DNA of 64,000 nt. Origin: Cladorhizidae sp. MBARI D1340-BT2 (lineage: Eukaryota > Porifera > Demospongiae > Poecilosclerida > Cladorhizidae). Within the stretch, counting starts at the first letter, position 1. Each line of letters opens with the position of its first letter. The stretch is taken from NCBI GenBank assembly GCA_028752905.1, contig JAQNBH010000003.1, positions 29,452,502 to 29,516,501 on the forward strand, in the 5' to 3' direction. The translations under genes and the position numbers were made by a program. This document shows positions 52,901-64,000 of the stretch, one piece after another. The notes under the pieces are model-generated. The model ran no database searches, was not told the DNA's origin, and saw only the letters and a program-made list of their open reading frames with translations.

Positions 52901-55900
52901 ACACTTTACCCAAAAAAGAAATTATTTATATCATCGGAGAGCCCTTCTAATTATCTGTCTTTTGTACGTGCCAAAATTTTGATTACTCTAAGTATTAGCA
53001 AGTTATGGTGATTTGAAGTGGTAAGGTTTGCGATCTTTCCTGGCGTTTTCCAGTTGCCAAAGCGGTGGCCTGCCAGTGAAAAACCACTACATTTATTGAT
53101 AATCTGTTGACATGTTGCAGATAAGGGCCTTCTCTATCAGTTGACAAAATCTGGGACTTTGGTCTTGTTAATTAGGGCAGTTATGAATTGTACTCTTACT
53201 TGATGCTAAACATGTTTAGCTTCGTAGATTATCCACACTTCACTGAATAGACTTGATGTATAGCTATTAAGATAGGACTCTCTAAGTGCTCTCTCTTGAT
53301 ACCAAACATCCATATATTCTGCACACTTCACTGTAGTGGACTTGCAAGATAGGTATCTCTCAGTGTTCTCTATCTTGAGCTAAACATGTTAGCTTCATAG
53401 ATTCTCCACACTTCACTGAATAGACTTGATATATAGCTCTAAAGGTAGGCCTCTCTGTGTTCTCTCTCTTGATACCAAACATCCGTATATTCTGCATACA
53501 TAGAATCACAAGATAGGTTTCTCTATGTGTTCTCTATCTTGATGCTAAACAGGTTAGCTTCATAGATTCTCCACACTTCACTGTATAAACTTGATATATA
53601 GCTATTAAGATAGGTCTCTCCCTGTGCTCTCTGTTGATATCAAACATCCATAATATTCTGCACACTTCACTGTAATGGACTTGATATGATTCGAATGATA
53701 GGTTTCATTATGTGTTCTCTATCTTGATATTTGCCCTAATTTGGTCTATATGTTTCTCATTTCCCCCCCAAAAATCTTGCTTTTTTGCCGTAAAGCTCAT
53801 AACTTTTCTACACTTTACCCAAAAAAGAAATTATTTATATCACCGGAGAGCCCTTCTAATTATCTGTCTTTTGTACGTGCCAAAATTTTGATTACTCTAA
53901 GTATTAGCAAGTTATGGTGATTTGAAGTGGTAAGGTTTGCGATCTTTCCTGGCGTTTTCCAGTTGCCAAAGCGGTGGCCTGCCAGTGAAAAACCACTACA
54001 TTTATTGATAATCTGTTGACATGTTGCAGATAAGGGCCTTCTCTATCAGTTGACAAAATCTGGGACTTTGGTCTTGTTAATTAGGGCAGTTATGAATTGT
54101 ACTCTTACTTGATGCTAAACATGTTTAGCTTCGTAGATTATCCACACTTCACTGAATAGACTTGATGTATAGCTATTAAGATAGGACTCTCTAAGTGCTC
54201 TCTCTTGATACCAAACATCCATATATTCTGCACACTTCACTGTAGTGGACTTGCAAGATAGGTATCTCTCAGTGTTCTCTATCTTGAGCTAAACATGTTA
54301 GCTTCATAGATTCTCCACACTTCACTGAATAGACTTGATATATAGCTCTAAAGGTAGGCCTCTCTCTGTTCTCTCTCTTGATACCAAACATCCGTATATT
54401 CTGCATACATAGAATCACAAGATAGGTTTCTCTATGTGTTCTCTATCTTGATGCTAAACAGGTTAGCTTCATAGATTCTCCACACTTCACTGTATAAACT
54501 TGATATATAGCTATTAAGATAGGTCTCTCCCTGTGCTCTCTGTTGATATCAAACATCCATAATATTCTGCACACTTCACTGTAATGGACTTGATATGATT
54601 CGAATGATAGGTTTCATTATGTGTTCTCTATCTTGATATTTGCCCTAATTTGGTCTATATGTTTCTCATTTCCCCCCCAAAAATCTTGCTTTTTTGCCGT
54701 AAAGCTCATAACTTTTCTACACTTTACCTAAAAAAGAAATTATTTATATCACCGGAGAGCCCTTCTAATTATCTGTCTTTTGTACGTGCCAAAATTTTGA
54801 TTACTCTAAGTATTAGCAAGTTATGGTGATTTGAAGTGGTAAGGTTTGCGATCTTTCCTGGCGTTTTCCAGTTGCCAAAGCGGTGGCCTGCCAGTGAAAA
54901 ACCACTACATTTATTGATAATCTGTTGACATGTTGCAGATAAGGGCCTTCTCTATCAGTTGACAAAATCTGGGACTTTGGTCTTGTTAATTAGGGCAGTT
55001 ATGAATTGTACTCTTACTTGATGCTAAACATGTTTAGCTTCGTAGATTATCCACACTTCACTGAATAGACTTGATGTATAGCTATTAAGATAGGACTCTC
55101 TAAGTGCTCTCTCTTGATACCAAACATCCATATATTCTGCACACTTCACTGTAGTGGACTTGCAAGATAGGTATCTCTCAGTGTTCTCTATCTTGAGCTA
55201 AACATGTTAGCTTCATAGATTCTCCACACTTCACTGAATAGACTTGATATATAGCTCTAAAGGTAGGCCTCTCTGTGTTCTCTCTCTTGATACCAAACAT
55301 CCGTATATTCTGCATACATAGAATCACAAGATAGGTTTCTCTATGTGTTCTCTATCTTGATGCTAAACAGGTTAGCTTCATAGATTCTCCACACTTCACT
55401 GTATAAACTTGATATATAGCTATTAAGATAGGTCTCTCCCTGTGCTCTCTGTTGATATCAAACATCCATAATATTCTGCACACTTCACTGTAATGGACTT
55501 GATATGATTCGAATGATAGGTTTCATTATGTGTTCTCTATCTTGATATTTGCCCTAATTTGGTCTATATGTTTCTCATTTCCCCCCCAAAAATCTTGCTT
55601 TTTTGCCGTAAAGCTCATAACTTTTCTACACTTTACCCAAAAAAGAAATTATTTATATCACCGGAGAGCCCTTCTAATTATCTGTCTTTTGTACGTGCCA
55701 AAATTTTGATTACTCTAAGTATTAGCAAGTTATGGTGATTTGAAGTGGTAAGGTTTGCGATCTTTCCTGGCGTTTTCCAGTTGCCAAAGCGGTGGCCTGC
55801 CAGTGAAAAACCACTACATTTATTGATAATCTGTTGACATGTTGCAGATAAGGGCCTTCTCTATCAGTTGACAAAATCTGGGACTTTGGTCTTGTTAATT

Positions 55901-56305
55901 AGGGCAGTTATGAATTGTACTCTTACTTGATGCTAAACATGTTTAGCTTCGTAGATTATCCACACTTCACTGAATAGACTTGATGTATAGCTATTAAGAT
56001 AGGACTCTCTAAGTGCTCTCTCTTGATACCAAACATCCATATATTCTGCACACTTCACTGTAGTGGACTTGCAAGATAGGTATCTCTCAGTGTTCTCTAT
56101 CTTGAGCTAAACATGTTAGCTTCATAGATTCTCCACACTTCACTGAATAGACTTGATATATAGCTCTAAAGGTAGGCCTCTCTGTGTTCTCTCTCTTGAT
56201 ACCAAACATCCGTATATTCTGCATACATAGAATCACAAGATAGGTTTCTCTATGTGTTCTCTATCTTGATGCTAAACAGGTTAGCTTCATAGATTCTCCA
56301 CACTT
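49943..56305 (+). repeat. Homogeneous run of class A (copies 56-62)
   Basis: Copy starts are 49943, 50852, 51761, 52670, 53579, 54488 and 55397, all 909 bp. Copies 56 and 59 share ATCATCGG. Copy 61 has TTTACCTAA. Copies 59, 61 and 62 have CTCTGTG, the others CTCTCTCTG. Together with copy 55 this is an eight-copy class A run. Confidence 0.87.
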
Positions 56306-57217
56306 CACTGTATAAACTTGATATATAGCTATTAAGATAGGTCTCTCCCTGTGCTCTCTGTTGATATCAAACATCCATAATAATATTCTGCACACTTCAC
56401 TGTAATGGACTTGATATGATTCGAATGATAGGTTTCATTATGTGTTCTCTATCTTGATATTTGCCCTAATTTGGTCTCTATGTTTCTCATTTCCCCCCCA
56501 AAAATCTTGCTTTTTTGCCGTAAAGCTCATAACTTTTCTACACTTTACCCAAAAAAGAAAATTTTTATATCACCGGATAGCCCTTCTAATTATCTGTCTT
56601 TTGTATGTGCCAAAATTTTGATTACTCTAAGTATTAGCAAGTTATGGTGATTTGAAGTGGTAAGGTTTGCGATCTTTCCTGGCGTTTTCCAGTTGCCAAA
56701 GCGGTGGCCTGCCAGTGAAAAACCACTATATTTATTGATAATCTGTTGACATGTTGCAGATAAGGGCCTTCTCTATCAGTTGACAAAATCTGGGACTTTG
56801 GTCTTGTTAATTAGGGCAGTTATGAATTGTACTCTTACTCGATGCTAAACATGTTTAGCTTCGTAGATTATCCACACTTCACTGAATAGACTTGATGTAT
56901 AGCTATTAAGATAGGACTCTCTAAGTGCTCTCTCTTGATACCAAACATCCATATATTCTGCACACTTCACTGTAGTGGACTTGCAAGATAGGTATCTCTC
57001 AGTGTTCTCTATCTTGAGCTAAACATGTTAGCTTCATAGATTCTCCACACTTCACTGAATAGACTTGATATATAGCTCTAAAGGTAGGCCTCTCTCTGTT
57101 CTCTCTCTTGATACCAAACATCCGTATATTCTGCATACATAGAATCACAAGATAGGTTTCTCTATGTGTTCTCTATCTTGATGCTAAACAGGTTAGCTTC
57201 ATAGATTCTCCACACTT
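56306..57217 (+). repeat. Class B copy (copy 63)
   Basis: It is 912 bp, with the TAA insertion, GGTCTCTATG and GGATAG as in copies 6 and 11. Its own changes are TGTATGTGCC, CACTATATTTATT and ACTCGATGC. It follows class A copies with CTCTGTG and precedes class C, the same junction as copies 10-12. Confidence 0.85.
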
Positions 57218-59023
57218 CACTGTATAAACTTGATATATAGCTATTAAGATAGGTCTCTCCCTGTGCTCTCTGTTGATATCAAACATCCATAATAATATTC
57301 TGCACACTTCACTGTAATGGACTTGATATGATTCGAATGATAGGTTTTCTCTATCTTGATATTTGCCCTAATTTGGTCTATATGTTTCTCATTTTCCCCC
57401 CAAAAATCTTGCTTTTTTGCCGTAAAGCTCATAACTTTTCTACACTTTACCCAAAAAAGAAATTTTTATATCACCGGATAGCCCTTCTAATTATCTGTCT
57501 TTTGTACGTGCCAAAATTTTGAGTACTCTAAGTATTAGCAAGTTATGGTGATTTGAAGTGGTAAGGTTTGCGATCTTTCCTGGCGTTTTCCAGTTGCCAA
57601 AGCGGTGGCCTGCCAGTGAAAAACCACTACATTTATTGATAATCTGTTGACATGTTGCAGATAAGGGCCTTCTCTATCAGTTGACAAAATCTGGGACTTT
57701 GGTCTTGTTAATTAGGGCAGTTATGAATTGTACTCTTACTTGATGCTAAACATGTTTAGCTTCGTAGATTATCCACACTTCACTGAATAGACTTGATGTA
57801 TAGCTATTAAGATAGGACTCTCTAAGTGCTCTCTCTTGATACCAAACATCCATATATTCTGCACACTTCACTGTAGTGGACTTGCAAGATAGGTATCTCT
57901 CAGTGTTCTCTATCTTGAGCTAAACATGTTAGCTTCATAGATTCTCCACACTTCACTGAATAGACTTGATATATAGCTCTAAAGGTAGGCCTCTCTGTGT
58001 TCTCTCTCTCTTGATACCAAACATCCGTATATTCTGCATACATAGAATCACAAGATAGGTTTCTCTATGTGTTCTCTATCTTGATGCTAAACAGGTTAGC
58101 TTCATAGATTCTCCACACTTCACTGTATAAACTTGATATATAGCTATTAAGATAGGTCTCTCCCTGTGCTCTCTGTTGATATCAAACATCCATAATAATA
58201 TTCTGCACACTTCACTGTAATGGACTTGATATGATTCGAATGATAGGTTTTCTCTATCTTGATATTTGCCCTAATTTGGTCTATATGTTTCTCATTTTCC
58301 CCCCAAAAATCTTGCTTTTTTGCCGTAAAGCTCATAACTTTTCTACACTTTACCCAAAAAAGAAATTTTTATATCACCGGATAGCCCTTCTAATTATCTG
58401 TCTTTTGTACGTGCCAAAATTTTGAGTACTCTAAGTATTAGCAAGTTATGGTGATTTGAAGTGGTAAGGTTTGCGATCTTTCCTGGCGTTTTCCAGTTGC
58501 CAAAGCGGTGGCCTGCCAGTGAAAAACCACTACATTTATTGATAATCTGTTGACATGTTGCAGATAAGGGCCTTCTCTATCAGTTGACAAAATCTGGGAC
58601 TTTGGTCTTGTTAATTAGGGCAGTTATGAATTGTACTCTTACTTGATGCTAAACATGTTTAGCTTCGTAGATTATCCACACTTCACTGAATAGACTTGAT
58701 GTATAGCTATTAAGATAGGACTCTCTAAGTGCTCTCTCTTGATACCAAACATCCATATATTCTGCACACTTCACTGTAGTGGACTTGCAAGATAGGTATC
58801 TCTCAGTGTTCTCTATCTTGAGCTAAACATGTTAGCTTCATAGATTCTCCACACTTCACTGAATAGACTTGATATATAGCTCTAAAGGTAGGCCTCTCTG
58901 TGTTCTCTCTCTCTTGATACCAAACATCCGTATATTCTGCATACATAGAATCACAAGATAGGTTTCTCTATGTGTTCTCTATCTTGATGCTAAACAGGTT
59001 AGCTTCATAGATTCTCCACACTT
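57218..59023 (+). repeat. Block of copies 64-65, classes C C
   Basis: Copy starts are 57218 and 58121, each 903 bp, with TAA insertion, 10-bp deletion, T4C6, GAGTAC and extra CT. I saw no diagnostic difference between them, consistent with a recent tandem duplication. Confidence 0.87.
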
Positions 59024-61748
59024 CACTGTATAAACTTGATATATAGCTATTAAGATAGGTCTCTCCCTGTGCTCTCTGTTGATATCAAACATCCATAATA
59101 TTCTGCACACTTCACTGTAATGGACTTGATATGATTCGAATGATAGGTTTCATTATGTGTTCTCTATCTTGATATTTGCCCTAATTTGGTCTATATGTTT
59201 CTCATTTTCCCCCCAAAAATCTTGCTTTTTTGCCGTAAAGCTCATAACTTTTCTACACTTTACCCAAAAAAGAATTTTTTTATATCACCGGATAGCCCTT
59301 TTAATTATCTGTCTTTTGTACGTGCCAAAATTTTGATTACTCTAAGTATTAGCAAGTTATGGTGATTTGAAGTGGTAAGGTTTGCGATCTTTCCTGGCGT
59401 TTTCCAGTTGCCAAAGCGGTGGCCTGCCAGTGAAAAACCACTACATTTATTGATAATCTGTTGACATGTTGCAGATAAGGGCCTTCTCTATCAGTTGACA
59501 AAATCTGGGACTTTGGTCTTGTTAATTAGGGCAGTTATGAATTGTACTCTTACTTGATGCTAAACATGTTTAGCTTCGTAGATTATCCACACATCACTGA
59601 ATAGACTTGATGTATAGCTATTAAGATAGGACTCTCTAAGTGCTCTCTCTTGATACCAAACATCCATATATTCTGCACACTTCACTGTAGTGGACTTGCA
59701 AGATAGGTATCTCTCAGTGTTCTCTATCTTGAGCTAAACATGTTAGCTTCATAGATTCTCCACACTTCACTGAATAGACTTGATATATAGCTCTAAAGGT
59801 AGGCCTCTCTGTGTTCTCTCTCTTGATACCAAACATCCGTATATTCTGCATACATAGAATCACAAGATAGGTTTCTCTATGTGTTCTCTATCTTGATGCT
59901 AAACAGGTTAGCTTCATAGATTCTCCACACTTCACTGTATAAACTTGATATATAGCTATTAAGATAGGTCTCTCCCTGTGCTCTCTGTTGATATCAAACA
60001 TCCATAATATTATGCACACTTCACTGTAATGGACTTGATATGATTCGAATGATAGGTTTCATTATGTGTTCTCTATCTTGATATTTGCCCTAATTTGGTC
60101 TATATGTTTCTCATTTTCCCCCCAAAAATCTTGCTTTTTTGCCGTAAAGCTCATAACTTTGCTACACTTTACCCAAAAAAGAAATTTTTATATCACCGGA
60201 TAGCCCTTCTAATTATCTGTCTTTTGTACGTGCCAAAATTTTGATTACTCTAAGTATTAGCAAGTTATGGTGATTTGAAGTGGTAAGGTTTGCGATCTTT
60301 CCTGGCGTTTTCCAGTTGCCAAAGCGGTGGCCTGCCAGTGAAAAACCGCTACATTTATTGATAATCTGTTGACATGTTGCAGATAAGGGCCTTCTCTATC
60401 AGTTGACAAAATCTGGGACTTTGGTCTTGTTAATTAGGGCAGTTATGAATTGTACTCTTACTTGATGCTAAACATGTTTAGCTTCGTAGATTATCCACAC
60501 TTCACTGAATAGACTTGATGTATAGCTATTAAGATAGGACTCTCTAAGTGCTCTCTCTTGATACCAAACATCCATATATTCTGCACACTTCACTGTAGTG
60601 GACTTGCAAGATAGGTATCTCTCAGTGTTCTCTATCTTGAGCTAAACATGTTAGCTTCATAGATTCTCCACACTTCACTGAATAGACTTGATATATAGCT
60701 CTAAAGGTAGGCCTCTCTCTGTTCTCTCTCTTGATACCAAACATCCGTATATTCTGCATACATAGAATCACAAGATAGGTTTCTCTATGTGTTCTCTATC
60801 TTGATGCTAAACAGGTTAGCTTCATAGATTCTCCACACTTCACTGTATAAACTTGATATATAGCTATTAAGATAGGTCTCTCCCTGTGCTCTCTGTTGAT
60901 ATCAAACATCCATAATATTATGCACACTTCACTGTAATGGACTTGATATGATTCGAATGATAGGTTTCATTATGTGTTCTCTATCTTGATATTTGCCCTA
61001 ATTTGGTCTATATGTTTCTCATTTTCCCCCCAAAAATCTTGCTTTTTTGCCGTAAAGCTCATAACTTTGCTACACTTTACCCAAAAAAGAAATTTTTATA
61101 TCACCGGATAGCCCTTCTAATTATCTGTCTTTTGTACGTGCCAAAATTTTGATTACTCTAAGTATTAGCAAGTTATGGTGATTTGAAGTGGTAAGGTTTG
61201 CGATCTTTCCTGGCGTTTTCCAGTTGCCAAAGCGGTGGCCTGCCAGTGAAAAACCGCTACATTTATTGATAATCTGTTGACATGTTGCAGATAAGGGCCT
61301 TCTCTATCAGTTGACAAAATCTGGGACTTTGGTCTTGTTAATTAGGGCAGTTATGAATTGTACTCTTACTTGATGCTAAACATGTTTAGCTTCGTAGATT
61401 ATCCACACTTCACTGAATAGACTTGATGTATAGCTATTAAGATAGGACTCTCTAAGTGCTCTCTCTTGATACCAAACATCCATATATTCTGCACACTTCA
61501 CTGTAGTGGACTTGCAAGATAGGTATCTCTCAGTGTTCTCTATCTTGAGCTAAACATGTTAGCTTCATAGATTCTCCACACTTCACTGAATAGACTTGAT
61601 ATATAGCTCTAAAGGTAGGCCTCTCTCTGTTCTCTCTCTTGATACCAAACATCCGTATATTCTGCATACATAGAATCACAAGATAGGTTTCTCTATGTGT
61701 TCTCTATCTTGATGCTAAACAGGTTAGCTTCATAGATTCTCCACACTT
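59024..61748 (+). repeat. Block of copies 66-68, classes D E E
   Basis: Copy starts are 59024, 59933 and 60841. Copy 66 is class D with GAATTTTTTTATATC. Copies 67 and 68 (908 bp each) share AAACCGCTAC, seen nowhere else, and both have CTCTCTCTG, so they look like duplicates of one another. Confidence 0.87.
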
Positions 61749-63545
61749 CACTGTATAAACTTGATATATAGCTATTAAGATAGGTCTCTCCCTGTGCTCT
61801 CTGTTGATATCAAACATCCATAATATTCTGCACACTTCACTGTAATGGACTTGATATGATTCGAATGATAGTTTTTCTCTATCTTGATATTTGCCCTAAT
61901 TTGGTCTATATGTTTCTCATTTTCCCCCCAAAAATCTTGCTTTTTTGCCGTAAAGCTCATAACTTTTCTACACTTTACCCAAAAAAGAAATTTTTTATAT
62001 CACCGGATAGCCCTTTTAATTATCTGTCTTTTGTACGTGCCAAAATTTTGATTACTCTAAGTATTAGCAAGTTGTGGTGATTTGAAGTGGTAAGGTTTGC
62101 GATCTTTCCTGGCGTTTTCCAGTTGCCAAAGCGGTGGCCTGCCAGTGAAAAACCACTACATTTATTGATAATCTGTTGACATGTTGCAGATAAGGGCCTT
62201 CTCTATCAGTTGACAAAATCTGGGACTTTGGTCTTGTTAATTAGGGCAGTTATGAATTGTACTCTTACTTGATGCTAAACATGTTTAGCTTCGTAGATTA
62301 TCCACACTTCACTGAATAGACTTGATGTATAGCTATTAAGATAGGACTCTCTAAGTGCTCTCTCTTGATACCAAACATCCATATATTCTGCACACTTCAC
62401 TGTAGTGGACTTGCAAGATAGGTATCTCTCAGTGTTCTCTATCTTGAGCTAAACATGTTAGCTTCATAGATTCTCCACACTTCACTGAATAGACTTGATA
62501 TATAGCTCTAAAGGTAGGCCTCTCTCTGTTCTCTCTCTTGATACCAAACATCCGTATATTCTGCATACATAGAATCACAAGATAGGTTTCTCTATGTGTT
62601 CTCTATCTTGATGCTAAACAGGTTAGCTTCATAGATTCTCCACACTTCACTGTATAAACTTGATATATAGCTATTAAGATAGGTCTCTCCCTGTGCTCTC
62701 TGTTGATATCAAACATCCATAATATTCTGCACACTTCACTGTAATGGACTTGATATGATTCGAATGATAGTTTTTCTCTATCTTGATATTTGCCCTAATT
62801 TGGTCTATATGTTTCTCATTTTTCCCCCAAAAATCTTGCTTTTTTGCCGTAAAGCTCATAACTTTTCTACACTTTACCCAAAAAAGAAATTTTTATATCA
62901 CCGGATAGCCCTTCTAATTATCTGTCTTTTGTACGTGCCAAAATTTTGAGTACTCTAAGTATTAGCAAGTTATGGTGATTTGAAGTGGTAAGGTTTGCGA
63001 TCTTTCCTGGCGTTTTCCAGTTGCCAAAGCGGTGGCCTGCCAGTGAAAAACCACTACATTTATTGATAATCTGTTGACATGTTGCAGATAAGGGCCTTCT
63101 CTATCAGTTGACAAAATCTGGGACTTTGGTCTTGTTAATTAGGGCAGTTATGAATTGTACTCTTACTTGATGCTAAACATGTTTAGCTTCGTAGATTATC
63201 CACACTTCACTGAATAGACTTGATGTATAGCTATTAAGATAGGACTCTCTAAGTGCTCTCTCTTGATACCAAACATCCATATATTCTGCACACTTCACTG
63301 TAGTGGACTTGCAAGATAGGTATCTCTCAGTGTTCTCTATCTTGAGCTAAACATGTTAGCTTCATAGATTCTCCACACTTCACTGAATAGACTTGATATA
63401 TAGCTCTAAAGGTAGGCCTCTCTCTGTTCTCTCTCTTGATACCAAACATCCGTATATTCTGCATACATAGAATCACAAGATAGGTTTCTCTATGTGTTCT
63501 CTATCTTGATGCTAAACAGGTTAGCTTCATAGATTCTCCACACTT
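61749..63545 (+). repeat. Block of copies 69-70, class C' (deletion without TAA)
   Basis: Copy starts are 61749 (899 bp) and 62648 (898 bp). Both have the 10-bp deletion with GATAGTTTTTCTC but no TAA insertion. Copy 69 continues with class D marks (CCTTTTAATT, GATTAC) but CACTTCAC, and has GTTGTGGTG; it is a mosaic. Copy 70 continues as class C (T5C5, GAGTAC) but has CTCTCTCTG without the extra CT. Confidence 0.85.
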
Positions 63546-64000
63546 CACTGTATAAACTTGATATATAGCTATTAAGATAGGTCTCTCCCTGTGCTCTCTG
63601 TTGATATCAAACATCCATAATATTCTGCACACTTCACTGTAATGGACTTGATATGATTCGAATGATAGGTTTTCTCTATCTTGATATTTGCCCTAATTTG
63701 GTCTATATGTTTCTCATTTTTCCCCCAAAAATCTTGCTTTTTTGCCGTAAAGCTCATAACTTTTCTACACTTTACCCAAAAAAGAAATTTTTATATCACC
63801 GGATAGCCCTTCTAATTATCTGTCTTTTGTACGTGCCAAAATTTTGAGTACTCTAAGTATTAGCAAGTTATGGTGATTTGAAGTGGTAAGGTTTGCGATC
63901 TTTCCTGGCGTTTTCCAGTTGCCAAAGCGGTGGCCTGCCAGTGAAAAACCACTACATTTATTGATAATCTGTTGACATGTTGCAGATAAGGGCCTTCTCT
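63546..64000 (+). repeat. Partial copy 71 cut by the window edge (class C')
   Basis: The first 455 bases of a unit, with the 10-bp deletion (GATAGGTTTTCTC), no TAA insertion, T5C5 and GAGTAC. It ends inside the core at AAGGGCCTTCTCT, so the array continues past the window. Confidence 0.95.

Larger units (their letters stand above)
1..64000 (+). repeat. Satellite DNA array, ~909-bp unit, 70 full copies plus one partial
   Basis: The same unit recurs head to tail with no interruption. I phased it on the motif CACTGTATAAACTTG and got starts at 1, 910, 1819, 2728, 3637, 4546, 5458, 6367 and so on to 62648 and 63546. Most copies are 909 bp. Others are 912 (3 copies), 908 (10), 903 (8), 902, 901, 899 and 898. 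These lengths are explained by four small indels: TAA +3, a 10-bp deletion, a 1-bp loss in an A/T run and a CT +2. Copies differ otherwise by a few substitutions each, so identity is very high throughout. All copies point the same way. No gene, RNA gene or inserted element interrupts the array. The organisation is that of eukaryotic heterochromatic satellite; a centromeric or pericentromeric site is an inference. I do not recognise the family. Confidence 0.98.

Noticed and set aside
10032..63847. Reading frames of 61-74 codons on both strands, for example 10032-10220 (minus) and 10116-10310 (plus), repeated in 13 copies
   Set aside because: They exist only where a 10-bp deletion removes an in-frame stop, overlap each other antisense, lie across the Y1/core junction of a satellite, and show no domain or signal I recognise. 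The other copies lack them.
1..64000. CRISPR array
   Set aside because: The repeat is about 909 bp with no unique spacers and no cas-like gene nearby.
1..64000. Ribosomal DNA or its intergenic spacer
   Set aside because: No rRNA-like sequence occurs in any unit, and the unit is far too short to hold an rRNA gene.
1..64000. Telomeric repeat or LTR retrotransposon content
   Set aside because: No run of a telomere-type hexamer or heptamer, and no gag/pol-like frame, primer-binding site or paired LTR was seen in any copy.
1..64000. Assembly artefact (one unit collapsed or artificially expanded)
   Set aside because: Linked, class-specific variants in ordered strings and distinct private changes are unlikely to come from artificial copying. 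Read depth and spanning long reads would be needed to exclude it for the near-identical blocks 18154-27229 and 39037-44490.

Overview
The whole window, edge to edge, is one head-to-tail satellite DNA array. I count 70 complete copies of a unit of about 909 bp (range 898-912), all in the same orientation, plus a 455-bp partial copy at the right end. No boundary of the array is visible, so it is longer than 64 kb. I find no protein-coding gene, RNA gene, mobile element with coding capacity, CRISPR array or recognisable promoter. There is no stretch without repeat, and every base is accounted for by the array.

The host is a eukaryote: long, highly homogenised, non-coding tandem arrays with higher-order organisation are typical of centromeric, pericentromeric, sex-chromosome or B-chromosome heterochromatin. 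A hand count on copy 1 gives about 37% G+C and only 9 CpG, roughly 0.3 of expectation. That points to a genome with long-standing cytosine methylation (vertebrate, or plant). I do not recognise the satellite family and cannot name the species.

The array has a nested architecture. (1) Half-units X (about 89 bp) and Y (about 76-96 bp) are degenerate repeats. (2) X+Y makes a subunit spaced about 165-186 bp, and three of them fill 524 bp of each copy. (3) In the first subunit the Y half is split by a 379-bp unrelated core, flanked on both sides by CTTGAT, which looks like an old insertion with a target-site duplication. (4) The resulting 909-bp unit comes in a few variant classes. I call them A (TTATTT and GGAGAG), B (TAA insertion plus GGTCTCTATG), C (10-bp deletion plus TAA insertion), C' (10-bp deletion without TAA), D (CACATCAC), E (ATTATGC plus TTTGCTAC), F (GCGCTC) and G (CCGAATAG). 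(5) The classes recur in ordered strings, giving higher-order repeats of about 2.7 and 4.5 kb.

Class order by copy is: 1-6 AAAAAB; 7-11 AAAAB; 12-16 CDECD; 17-20 CCCD; 21-25 CDEEE; 26-30 CDEEE; 31-33 DEE; 34 A; 35-37 DEE; 38-41 CDEE; 42-43 FG; 44-46 FGA; 47-49 FGA; 50-52 DEE; 53-55 FGA; 56-62 A x7; 63 B; 64-65 CC; 66-68 DEE; 69-71 C'. This pattern is what repeated unequal exchange and conversion inside an array produces. The only open reading frames of note (61-74 codons, overlapping on both strands) are by-products of the 10-bp deletion in 13 copies and are not called as genes. All alignments and counts were done by eye.
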